Source: Saccharomyces paradoxus (taxonomy: Eukaryota > Ascomycota > Saccharomycetes > Saccharomycetales > Saccharomycetaceae). From it: 64,000 bases of DNA. Location of the stretch: contig NC_047494.1 of assembly GCF_002079055.1 (NCBI RefSeq), positions 248,001 to 312,000 on the forward strand, in the 5' to 3' direction. The translations under genes and the position numbers were made by a program. Below are positions 22,028-31,741 of the stretch, one piece after another; within the stretch, counting starts at the first letter, position 1, and every line of letters starts with the position of its first letter. A model generated the notes under the pieces. That model saw only the letters and a program-made list of their open reading frames with translations. It searched no databases and was not told the origin of the DNA.

Positions 22028-23959
22028 TTACATTCTATCGACTGGGACTAGTCCTAGAAGCGACATTCCATTGTGCAACACTTGTCTACTGGCCGAATAT
22101 ACGGCGAGCCGCGGTATAGCAACGTCAGCAGGTTTTCCGGATACCCATATTTTTTTATAGCATGAGGAGACCTGATGACAAACTTTAAATAAATAAGTCA
22201 CGATCGTAGCTGGCTCTTGTGTTTCAAAGGCTCGTCTAAGGATATCTGGATACTGTGCCAGTAGCCTCACAAGTTCAACTAGCTGTGGTTCATTTAAGTT
22301 CGAAAAATCTGCACGTATGAGCATATTTGTCGTAAAGTTGCCGGAGCTCCTTTCTAAAGATTTAAGCCTGGAATGTGTGTATTGTAAATAGGGCCCTGTG
22401 TCACCTTCGAAGGATAACATTCTGTTCCAGTTAAATTCGTAATTATTGATACGCTTTGATTTCATATCTTGAATAATTATAGCGGATATACCAATCAAAT
22501 CTGCAACGCGCTGAGGATTATCTACTTTAGATATTTTCAATTTATTACTTTTCATGATTTGGAGAGCTTTATCCCTTGCTTCATCTAGTATAGTATCTAA
22601 GAACACCACATTTCCTTTTCTCGTCGACATGCCTTGCACCATACCAAAATTTATATGCTTCAGGTCTTTTGCCCACTCAAAGTTCATTTTTTTCAATATC
22701 ATAAAAAGTTGGGACATATATAAATCTTGCTGTGAGGAAATTACATATACCATTTCATCAAAATGCAGATCCTTTTTACGCTCTATGGCTGCTCCAACAT
22801 CTCTTGTCAAGTACAAAGTTGTTCCGTCCGACTTTTGTACAACAACTCTGCCCAATCTTTTCGACCATTGGGTTAAATCGATGACAAGTGCTCCATCTAT
22901 TTTTTCAACAAGATTATTCTTGTGAAATATATCTAACGCTTCATTCATGGATTCTTTAGATACTTGTGATTCACCGGAAAATATATCAAAATTAATGTTC
23001 AAGCGTGAATAAGTTTGAATATAATGGTGGATGGATAGCGAACGAAACCTATTCCATATTTTGTTGGCATTTTGATCCCCATTTTCTAAGTTTTTGAAAA
23101 AGGTACGAGCCTCACCACCAATCCCATATTGGGAGGTTCCGTTTTTCTCTTCCTTCGCAAGGTCCTTGTTGATTTGAACGTAGATGTCGAACAAATGTTG
23201 AATTGGCTGCTTCTCTAATGCATTTTCATCGCCGTATCTCCGAAAACCGACTGCTAATAAACCAAATTGTCTACCCCAATCACCCAGATAGTTCATACGT
23301 ATAACGGACCACCCCATTGCTTCATATAAATTTGAAAGGAATCCACCTATTATGGTCGATCTTAAATGGCCTGCGTGAAATGGTTTCGCAATGTTTGGCG
23401 ATGAAAATTCTACGACAACGTTTTTCTGATGAAGAAGCTTTTTTTGACCATATTCTCCCTTTTGAAGTAAAATATTTGGCACTGTTGATTGTATCAAATA
23501 TCGTTGATCGAGGAAGAACTGAAGAAACGGCCCTTTTGCGCAAACTTTACCTATACACCCATACGTGCGTAGTTCAATGGCCCATCGGTTAGCAACGGTC
23601 GTAGGATCAGCCACTTTTATTCTCGGGAGGGGTAGTATCAGATCACCTCTATCCATACTATTTGTTGACTCTAGTGCATTCAGTATTAGCGAGCGGTCTA
23701 TTCCGGATATATTATGCAGTGCTTTTGAGATGTCTTGACGTAATACATCTAAAGGATAAGTTGGATTTTTATTTTGGTCATTGTACTTTGCACTCGAAGT
23801 TTCTGAGCTGTGTCTCTTTTGTCCAATATTTATTTCTAAATTACAAAATGTGTTCCTGAAGTGGGTATCGAGCAAAGGCACCAAGCCATGACGAAGGCAA
23901 AAAGAAAAAGGGTTCCTGCGGAGTATACTATTATTCTTAAGATCAACTATCCTGGACAT
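22028..23959 (-). CDS. MSR1: Msr1, mitochondrial arginyl-tRNA synthetase
   Basis: Charges mitochondrial tRNA-Arg; a nuclear gene. The 643-aa product equals the S. cerevisiae length. An N-terminal presequence is rich in Arg/Ser/Asn and poor in acids (MSRIVDLKNNSILRRNPFSF). The class I synthetase HIGH-type motif appears as HAGH at 195-198 within PNIAKPFHAGHLRST. The KMSKS region appears as MSTRKG at about 442-447, the usual degenerate ArgRS form. The C-terminal anticodon-binding (DALR) domain ends LGLVPVDRM. YNG2 lies 210 bp downstream, in the same orientation. Confidence 0.96.
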   Translation of the reverse strand: MSRIVDLKNNSILRRNPFSFCLRHGLVPLLDTHFRNTFCNLEINIGQKRHSSETSSAKYNDQNKNPTYPLDVLRQDISKALHNISGIDRSLILNALESTNSMDRGDLILPLPRIKVADPTTVANRWAIELRTYGCIGKVCAKGPFLQFFLDQRYLIQSTVPNILLQKGEYGQKKLLHQKNVVVEFSSPNIAKPFHAGHLRSTIIGGFLSNLYEAMGWSVIRMNYLGDWGRQFGLLAVGFRRYGDENALEKQPIQHLFDIYVQINKDLAKEEKNGTSQYGIGGEARTFFKNLENGDQNANKIWNRFRSLSIHHYIQTYSRLNINFDIFSGESQVSKESMNEALDIFHKNNLVEKIDGALVIDLTQWSKRLGRVVVQKSDGTTLYLTRDVGAAIERKKDLHFDEMVYVISSQQDLYMSQLFMILKKMNFEWAKDLKHINFGMVQGMSTRKGNVVFLDTILDEARDKALQIMKSNKLKISKVDNPQRVADLIGISAIIIQDMKSKRINNYEFNWNRMLSFEGDTGPYLQYTHSRLKSLERSSGNFTTNMLIRADFSNLNEPQLVELVRLLAQYPDILRRAFETQEPATIVTYLFKVCHQVSSCYKKIWVSGKPADVAIPRLAVYSASRQVLHNGMSLLGLVPVDRM

Positions 23960-24273
23960 ATTGACCTAACCTCAAATAGGTCATCCACTTTTTGATTGAC
24001 AGCAAGTTATAGTTGTGTTCAACATATTTACGTTTTTTTGGTCGTACTTATTGATAATCCTTTTGCTATTGTCTGGCGGAGAATTCGGCCTATTCTTAGC
24101 ACCACTGAGAGTTATGACACAAATAGCATAACAAACCTAAAATTGTAGTTTGATAAAGTATTATCTATAAAACTATTAAATCATAAGTATATATTTCATA
24201 AAGCGTTAAAAACTGAAGATCAAATATTATTTTTATTCCCCCAAAGGGAGTCTATATTATTTAATTAACTGAC
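23960..24273. promoter_or_regulatory. MSR1 promoter / HXT4 3' spacer
   Basis: This 314-bp spacer between tandem minus-strand genes has a T6 run and ACGTTTTTTTGG next to MSR1. The HXT4 side is AT-rich, with ATAAGTATATATTTCATAAA near 24183-24203 as a likely 3' end signal. No recognisable regulator site. Confidence 0.4.
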
Positions 24274-26004
24274 CTACTTTTTTCCGAACATCTTCTTGTA
24301 AAATGGTTGATCATCATGCATTAGATCATCAGCATTGTATTCAGTACCTCTCTTGTTTGGTGGAACCCAGGATGGTGATTTCCATGGCAAGACACCTTCT
24401 TCCCATAAGGTGTTCACTTCTTCTAAAGTCAAACCTTTAGTTTCTGGGACGAAGAAGAAGACATAGAAGTAAGAAAACACCAAACAGCCCATGAAAACAT
24501 AACCATAGTAGAAATCGATGGCATTAGAAATAAACGGAGTAAAGAAACCAATCAGAAAACCCCAGATCCAGTTACAAGCTTGAGCAATAGCCATACACTT
24601 GGACTTAACTCTCAATGGGAAAGTTTCAGAGTTGACAACAAATGGAATTGGAGCCCAGGTGGTAGCAAAGCAAAATAAGTAGAAACATGTGAAGACAATC
24701 ATACAGTTACCGGCACCCTTAGAAGAACCGTTTTTCTTACCATTTGGCCACAATCTTGTAACACCAACAGAAGCGAAAACAACCATACAAGCAGTCATGG
24801 AAGCAGCACCCCATAATAAACATCTACGACGACCATATCTTTCGACTAAGAAAATACCAACCATAGTCGAGGCAAAGTTCACAATACCCAAGACGATAGA
24901 AGTTTCGAAAGAATCTTCCAAACCGACAGCTGTGAAAACGGTAGTACCGTAGTAGAAGAAATAGTTATCACCTGTCAATTGTTGTAGCGATTGAATCATA
25001 GCACCCATAATCAAACGTTGGAAAACCTTGGTCTTAGTGCTGAATATTTCACCCCAGGAGGCATTACCAGCTAATTTTTCGGCTTCAACAGTAGCTTGAA
25101 CAACTTCGACTTCAGCCATGACAGCTGGATCATCTGCGCTGACCTTATTTGAAAGAGCAATAGAACGCTTGGCTTCCTCAAGTTTACCGACTTCAACTAA
25201 GTAACGTGGAGATTCAGGAACGAAAGTCATACCACCAATCATAAACAAAGCCCAGGCAAAACACAAACCTAATGGAACTCTCCATTGGACAGAGTTTGAA
25301 TAGTTCTTGGTACCAAAATTGGTACAGTAACCTAAGAAAATACCCAAAGTAATCATAAGTTGGTAACATGAGACCAATGTACCTCTAATATGCTTTGGAG
25401 AAACTTCAGAAATCAACATAGGAGATAAAACGGCAATACCACCGACACCTAAACCAGAAATAATTCTACCAATGAAATATTGGTACCACTTATTGATCGA
25501 GGCAATTTGAATAATAATACCGATAGTGTAGATTACGACAACGACAATCAAACCGATTTTACGACCATACATATCACCCAGTTTAGAAAGAATAATACCA
25601 CCAATGGCACAACCAATGTTGAAAATAGAGACAATTAAACCAGTTCTAACCTTAGACAGATAATAAGTACCATCGTGGTGCTTCATACCAAATCTTCTAA
25701 TAAAATCAGTTTGAGCAACGAAACCGGAAATGGTACCAGTATCCCAACCAAAAACGAAACCACCGAAAGCAACCATCAAACAACAGATGGAGACTGTAAC
25801 GTAGGCGGAGGCGGGCTTCTTTGGAATCTCGACGTAGTTATTAGATTCTTCATGATTCTCGTCGAAATCTTTCATGTCATCTCTTTCAGCCTTGTTAGAT
25901 GGAGTAGACAGAGCTGAATTAGAATCGGATTCAACTGGTGACAAAGCATCAGCTGGAGTGTTTTGGACAGCTGTATCCTCTTGATAGGCAGCTTCTTCAG
26001 ACAT
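24274..26004 (-). CDS. HXT4: Hxt4, high/intermediate-affinity hexose transporter
   Basis: Plasma-membrane facilitator for glucose, fructose and mannose, induced by low glucose and repressed at high glucose. The 576-aa product equals the S. cerevisiae length. A soluble N-terminus (about 1-62) precedes twelve membrane helices of the MFS sugar-porter family. Signatures include GDMYGRK after TM2, PESPRYLVE between TM6 and TM7, [13 protein letters not shown] in TM7, VERYGRRR after TM8 and [11 protein letters not shown] after TM12. Start is the ATG at 26004 with a minus-strand TATAAATA (plus 26147-26154) about 145 bp upstream. A 129-bp block (25228-25356) is identical to HXT1, pointing to gene conversion. 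Confidence 0.96.
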   Translation of the reverse strand: MSEEAAYQEDTAVQNTPADALSPVESDSNSALSTPSNKAERDDMKDFDENHEESNNYVEIPKKPASAYVTVSICCLMVAFGGFVFGWDTGTISGFVAQTDFIRRFGMKHHDGTYYLSKVRTGLIVSIFNIGCAIGGIILSKLGDMYGRKIGLIVVVVIYTIGIIIQIASINKWYQYFIGRIISGLGVGGIAVLSPMLISEVSPKHIRGTLVSCYQLMITLGIFLGYCTNFGTKNYSNSVQWRVPLGLCFAWALFMIGGMTFVPESPRYLVEVGKLEEAKRSIALSNKVSADDPAVMAEVEVVQATVEAEKLAGNASWGEIFSTKTKVFQRLIMGAMIQSLQQLTGDNYFFYYGTTVFTAVGLEDSFETSIVLGIVNFASTMVGIFLVERYGRRRCLLWGAASMTACMVVFASVGVTRLWPNGKKNGSSKGAGNCMIVFTCFYLFCFATTWAPIPFVVNSETFPLRVKSKCMAIAQACNWIWGFLIGFFTPFISNAIDFYYGYVFMGCLVFSYFYVFFFVPETKGLTLEEVNTLWEEGVLPWKSPSWVPPNKRGTEYNADDLMHDDQPFYKKMFGKK

Positions 26005-28095
26005 TTTTGTTAGATTTTATTATAAAAGTGTTTCAAAACCAAACCTTGATAAGAGGCTTTGAATGTATCTTTTCTTGATGGTTTTCTGTTACTCATAAAG
26101 AGGAATTGGAGTGAATCAAATTGAAAATAATGAATAAAACACTGAGTATTTATATAAAAAATTTTCTAGTTGGCATATTATTCATTCCCCAGTGTCGAAG
26201 TTTTTCACTACTAATTGACTTGCGGATTGTTTTAGTTGCTTTTCTCACCACCCCACCTTCATAAACTTAAAACTGTTACTTATGATTTGAGTTTCCTCCG
26301 CTGTTTCTTAATCAAAGTCGTCTGACGCCGAATAATAGGCTGTGAAACCAAAGCAGCTGGAAAAAGCTCTAAAATTTTTCATGAAGATGGCACTAAATCC
26401 TCGAAGGGCTTCTCGACCGTTTTTATCCGAAGTATTTTTCCTTTTTCCCCAAGGTTTCCTGCAGGCGGGGGAATATGGGGCCCCATGGAAAAAAAACTGG
26501 GGGGGAAGTGGGAAAAAAAGGGGTCAAAAAAAAAAACTACTCGGGGAAATATCTTCTCTTTCACAGAAGAAAACGCAGGCCAGGAAAAATGTGGAATATT
26601 ATATAAACATTGTTTTTCCATTTTGTACGGACTTTTTTAGGAAGAAGCGGATAAACAGAAAGAAAAACGGGAAATGGTTCCGATTTGGGCATTGTTTTTC
26701 CTATTGGGCAAAAAAAATTCCCGGAACCAGCTGACTCGGATATTTCTCTTCCTTGTTTCCGCTATACTGCTGCAGGTGACTTTAGGAAGGCCAAGCGTTT
26801 CTTGGTGGAAACTGCTGCAGTGTTCTGGGCTTCGTTTGAAGGCCCAGCCTTCATTTGCGTCCTGTCCGTTTCTGTCTCTTCTCATTTATCATGTCTTCAC
26901 GCTGCGAAAAAAATTTTTGAGGCACTTAAAATCTATCGTGCATAGAGATACTTGCACAAATAAGAAATCCAAGCTTTTCAGGTACGACTATTTGGTAACA
27001 TCGTTGTACCTGACTTTTCGGTCCCAACTTTGCATCATCTAAAATGAGATAGATTATTTTCACTAAGTTACTTTTACGCATCGCTAGAAAAAGACCGTGC
27101 GCGCTGCCAAAACAAAATTCCCGCAAATCGATGTGCTAGAATAGTTGTGTTCCAAAATGAAAGTGAAACAACACAGCGTTCCTTCCAGTTTTCGTGTTTG
27201 AAAGCTAAACCTCATAGTTGAAAGTAAAAGCAGTATGCTCCACCTCCTTCCTATTAGTCTTTTTCCGTAAAAGCTGGAAAAATAACTGGGGTACTTGCAT
27301 TAACTATTCGGATCTTCTCTTACCGCTGTCCTGTCATGTCTACAAAGCGGGACTGGATGACCTAAATCTCGATTAGAAACCCCTAGGGCTTTCCATTATT
27401 TCATTAATCAGAGCATTGAAATGAAGAGGGCTGGGATAAAAAGAAAATTGTCAATTCTCCTATAAGGATAATGACGTATCATTCTTATTGGTGTTACCTG
27501 TAGTGTCATATTGCTTCTTCCGGCATTATAAATTAACTCGTAGAAAACTGGAAATTTAACCATTTTGAATCATAGCGTGAATCCTCGACATTTTATTTTA
27601 TTCCTCGTCTATTCTTTTACTGCATCAGCTCTTATCGAGTAGGTACTTTTCGTGTTGCCCGTAATAATGGTCGTATATGGTCAGAAAACTCAATTGAAAA
27701 TCAACTTGTTAATCTCCGCCAAAATTATCGCTAATGAATATAATTGAATAACATTCTAATAGGTTCAGCAGTACTTATAGAAATTTGAAGCAGCAGTGTC
27801 GTATTTTTTCTATATCCATTAAACATTCTTCTAAAATTCATAAGGGGATATTTGAATTATATATGGTAACTATGAGATATTGGTCCATTCTATATCATCG
27901 AAGCCTATTTCCTCGGAAGCGCGACAGAATGTAGTCTCTTTGTCTCTCCCGGTCAAAATCAAGAACTAGCAAAGGGAAAAATCAGTTTGACAAAAATTTT
28001 GTTTTTAACACCAATATAATATCACCTTTATAAAATTTACTGAGAAATTAAACACTGTATAATTCATTAAAATATGCATTTTGAGCTTATTTAGT
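26005..28095. promoter_or_regulatory. HXT4 promoter / HXT1 3' spacer (AHT1 position)
   Basis: This 2091-bp spacer is mostly HXT4 upstream DNA. CGGANNA-type Rgt1 cores occur at 26294-26300, 26423-26429, 26648-26654, 27261-27267 and 27516-27522 (either strand). Mig1-type GCGGGG (26465-26470) and CTGGGG (26497-26502) lie in an unusual G-rich patch. TATA is at 26147-26154. The S. cerevisiae dubious ORF AHT1 (YHR093W, 182 aa as I recall) occupies this position; here only two overlapping plus-strand frames in different phases remain (26342-26734, 26674-27042), so no protein is called. Confidence 0.6.
26465..26523 (+). promoter_or_regulatory. G-rich patch: Mig1-like sites and G-quadruplex motif
   Basis: Plus strand carries G5 (26467-26471), G4 (26477-26480), G7 (26499-26505), G3 (26510-26512) and G4 (26520-26523). 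The segment 26499-26523 fits G3-N1-G3-N4-G3-N7-G3, the standard quadruplex pattern. GCGGGG (26465-26470) and CTGGGG preceded by an A run (26497-26502) match the Mig1 core SYGGGG, and ATGGGGCCCCAT (26475-26486) is a perfect palindrome. The patch is about 460-520 bp before the HXT4 start. Mig1 repression of HXT4 is established; folding is inference. Confidence 0.55.
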
Positions 28096-29808
28096 TTATT
28101 TCCTGCTAAACATGCTCTTGTAAAATGGTTGATCATCATGCATTAGGTCATCAGCATTGTAGTCAGCACCTCTCTTGGATACTGGAACCCAGGAAGCTGA
28201 TTTCCATGGTAGAACACCCTCGGCGTACATATCATTAACTTCTTCTAATGATAAACCTTTAGTTTCTGGAACGAAGAAAAAGACGTAAAAGTAAGCGAAA
28301 ACCATACAGCCCATGAAAACATAACCGTAGTAGAAATTAATAGCATTAGTGATAAACGGGGTAAAGAAACTAATCAAGAAACCCCAGATCCAGTTAGCAG
28401 CACTGGCAATAGACATACACTTGGATTTAACTCTTAATGGGAAGCATTCTGAAATAACAACGTAAGCAATTGGAGCCCAGGTAGTGGCGAAACAAAAGAT
28501 ATAGAAACAAGCGAAACAGATCATACAGTTACCAGCACCCTTGGATGAACCGTTATTTTCACCGTTTGGCCATAATCTAGTAACACCAACAGAAGCGTAG
28601 ACAACATAACAACAGACCATACCGACGGCACCCCACATCAAACAGTTACGACGGCCGAAACGGTCAACAGTGTATAGAGAACAACAAGTGGAGAAGAAAT
28701 TAACGACACCGAAGACAATAGAAGTCTCAAAAGAGTCACTTAAACCGACAGCTTTAAAAACAATGGTACCGTAATAGAAAAAGTAGTTATCACCAGTTAA
28801 CTGTTGTAGAGATTGAATCATAATACCCATCATAGTACGTTGAAACATGGCTGGTTTACCAGTGAACAGTTCACCCCAAGAGGCAGTACCAGCAGCTTTC
28901 ATTTCTTCAACACCGGCTTCAATAGTTTCCAACTCATATTGAATGAATGGATGGTCAGGTGGGCATTTGTTAACTTTAGCCAAAGAAGCTCTAGCTTCGT
29001 CGATTTTGCCAGCTTCGACCAAATAACGTGGAGATTCAGGAACAAACAACATACCACCAATCATAAACAAAGCCCAGGCAAAACACAAACCTAATGGAAC
29101 TCTCCATTGGACAGAGTTTGAATAGTTCTTGGTACCAAAATTGGTACAGTAACCTAAGAAAATACCCAAAGTAATCATGACTTGGTAACATGAGACCAAG
29201 GTACCTCTCATTTCACTCGGGGCGACCTCAGAAATCAGCATAGGAGACAAAACTGTGATACCACCGACACCTAAACCAGAAATAATTCTACCAATGAAAT
29301 ATTGGTACCACTTATTGATCGAGGCAATTTGAATAATGATACCGATAGTGTAGATTACAACAACGACAATCAAACCGATTCTACGACCATACATATCACC
29401 TAGCTTGGCTAAGACGATACCACCAATGGCACAACCAATGTTGAAAATAGAGACAATTAAACCAGTTCTTACCTTGGATAAGTAATGACTACCGTCGTGG
29501 TGCTTCATACCAAATCTTCTTAGAAAGTCAGTTTGAGCGACAAAACCAGAAATGGTACCAGTATCCCATCCGAAAATGAAACCACCAAATGCAACCATAA
29601 CACAACAGATAGAAACCATAACATAAGCACCTTTACCGGTGTTTGGAGATGCAACAGCAGGTTGCACTTGGCTTTCACTTAAGTTGTCGTGAAAACTTTC
29701 ATTTTTACCTTCTGGAGTGTTCATGGCTTTTGAACGACCAGATTCCAATTCATAAGAGTTGGATGAATTGGATTTCTGAGGAGATATTAGGTCGGGAGTT
29801 GAATTCAT
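28096..29808 (-). CDS. HXT1: Hxt1, low-affinity hexose transporter
   Basis: Low-affinity glucose facilitator induced at high glucose through Rgt2/Snf3-Mth1-Rgt1. The 570-aa product equals the S. cerevisiae length. The N-terminus ([20 protein letters not shown]) and the C-terminus ([20 protein letters not shown]) are cytosolic, with twelve MFS helices between. Signatures include [39 protein letters not shown] and [11 protein letters not shown]. Start is the ATG at 29808; a minus-strand TATATAAA (plus 29914-29921) is about 108 bp upstream. Long identical tracts with HXT4 (29050-29178 here) are interrupted by blocks that differ, as expected from patchy conversion. Confidence 0.96.
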   Translation of the reverse strand: MNSTPDLISPQKSNSSNSYELESGRSKAMNTPEGKNESFHDNLSESQVQPAVASPNTGKGAYVMVSICCVMVAFGGFIFGWDTGTISGFVAQTDFLRRFGMKHHDGSHYLSKVRTGLIVSIFNIGCAIGGIVLAKLGDMYGRRIGLIVVVVIYTIGIIIQIASINKWYQYFIGRIISGLGVGGITVLSPMLISEVAPSEMRGTLVSCYQVMITLGIFLGYCTNFGTKNYSNSVQWRVPLGLCFAWALFMIGGMLFVPESPRYLVEAGKIDEARASLAKVNKCPPDHPFIQYELETIEAGVEEMKAAGTASWGELFTGKPAMFQRTMMGIMIQSLQQLTGDNYFFYYGTIVFKAVGLSDSFETSIVFGVVNFFSTCCSLYTVDRFGRRNCLMWGAVGMVCCYVVYASVGVTRLWPNGENNGSSKGAGNCMICFACFYIFCFATTWAPIAYVVISECFPLRVKSKCMSIASAANWIWGFLISFFTPFITNAINFYYGYVFMGCMVFAYFYVFFFVPETKGLSLEEVNDMYAEGVLPWKSASWVPVSKRGADYNADDLMHDDQPFYKSMFSRK

Positions 29809-31741
29809 AATTTTACGTATATCAACCAGTTGATGATTATGATATCTTTAGAGATTTAAGGTGGGGAGGAGACATGGAACCCTATTGGAATTAATTATGG
29901 GGACAATGTTGCCTTTATATATAATTTCAAGATGTTAATTCAAATGATGTAGAACGTGAGGGGAAAACGCAACTTCGGGTGTTACGAATATTTTACTACA
30001 CCAGATAATGGTGGAGTTTCCTGACTTGTCGGATAAAAGCCATCAAATGTCGCAGCAGCTCATGTTTACGTTTGCTATCTTTTGCCCACGTCATATGAGT
30101 GGTATTCTTTTGTCAGCAATTTATGAATATTATTTTCTTCATATTATCTGGAAGGTGAAAGATCGGCACGGCAATGCCCTGCAGCATTTCTTCCTAGTTT
30201 TTCCGAGTTTCCATTACGTATTGCATCTTGTGCAGTTATTTGTCAGTCTTCGCGGAAAAAAAAAAGGACTGGGTCAGTCCGGAAAAACTTTTGACTGCAA
30301 GCAACGGGTGTCATAAACCTTTGAATTGTGTCTTGTAATGAGTAGGTCTATATAATGTTAGGTATCAATTAATTTCTTAAAAATTATGGTACATAGTTTC
30401 AATATAATTCTCTAAAAAAAAGGGTTTTCAATTTGGCCAATTACTCTTAAAAAAAAAATAAAAAAGGATTTTTTTGTAATTTTCATGGTTCATACGTATT
30501 GCAATCAAAATGAAGATAATCCGAAATCATGCATACGTAGTCCCTGCCACGCCGTTTCGGAAAAACTTTCGAGCCCAAGGTTCTTTTCGCTTGTCTTGAA
30601 TTTGACACCTATAATCTTTGCCTGTCTGGCCTAACCAGTAAGCCCTAAAAGCCTTACACCCTAATTCGCACAAAAAAATTAAAAAGAACCTTTCTTCCTC
30701 TTTTTTCCGTAGCCCCCAACATCATTTTTGTCGGAGAAAAACTGTCGGTACGTATTGGAACTTTTTGCAACTCCTCCGCGAACGAAAAAAAAAACTCGGA
30801 ATATCAAAAATTTCCGGGTCAAAGGAAAATTCAGGAGGGAATAATATTCCATATAGAAACCTGCAGGCGTTTCTGTGTGACATTTTTTCGGAGGAATAAT
30901 AGTTTTTCCAAAAATTACCTTTGGCTACCACCTCAATATAATTGGCTACGAATTTCCTTTGGAAGGGCCATAAAAAGAACGGTGACAGAACTAAACAGAA
31001 ATAGCGAAGACAACTTTTGCTTTTTTACTTTACTGAGACTCGGAAGCTTTTTGCATTAAAATAATTCTGGGATGACAAGGTTTAGAGTAACATACTGCCA
31101 TAAAGTATATGAGTCAATGAACCGGACGGTACGTATATTTTGAACTTATAATCAATATGGGGTAGCCAAAAAGAATAGATTTCTGTGTGTCTGATGAAAT
31201 GATGTCATAAAGGAGGTAGAATATAGTGGTTCTGTATTCTTGCTTTTTATTATGCGCTGTTACAGGAGGCGGTAGAGTTTTGAGTCTTCCTCCTGATATA
31301 TAGTGTAAAAGAACGGGGTAATTGATTATTATGTAAATTTACTTTCTCCAAGAGCGAACCTCGAGTTCACTTTCTATTACCAAGTGTTTCCTCCGAATCC
31401 CGAACTTTCAATGAGAAGTGAGCAGAAGGGATAAGACGGACAGGGTACAAGGCCTTGCTATTATTCATATGGATTCTTTTTTTTCTGATTATACTTTATT
31501 AAAGATAAATAAAAAAAAACAAAAACGTCGTAATTTTTAATATATTAAGACATACGTAAATTAGTTGAATTGAACGATCAACAGGTAGCCTTGTTGACCG
31601 CGGACAAAAAATCTCTGCATATTATTGCAGTATTTGTAAATAAAAAATGAACGAAAACGATTAATATTAAAGTTTGAAATGTTGCAATTCTAAATATTGC
31701 AGGTATGCGAAAATGGTTCATCCTACATTACAAGGAATTAG
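29809..31741. promoter_or_regulatory. HXT1 promoter with Rgt1 site cluster
   Basis: This 1933-bp spacer between tandem HXT5 and HXT1 has at least ten CGGANNA/TNNTCCG cores within 220-1090 bp of the HXT1 start: 30030-30036, 30253-30259, 30280-30286, 30558-30564, 30703-30709, 30732-30738, 30772-30778, 30797-30803 and 30889-30895, plus weaker ones. CGGAAAAACTTT occurs twice exactly (30280-30291, 30558-30569). TATATAAA on the minus strand is at 29914-29921. The density matches the known Rgt1 repression of HXT1. The plus-strand frames at the YHR095W position are short (102 and 60 codons) and not called. Confidence 0.7.

Noticed and set aside
30008-31059. Short plus-strand frames at the position of dubious ORF YHR095W
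   Set aside because: Only 102 and 60 codons, not collinear with a 164-codon ORF, and they overlap the Rgt1 site array; best explained as promoter DNA.
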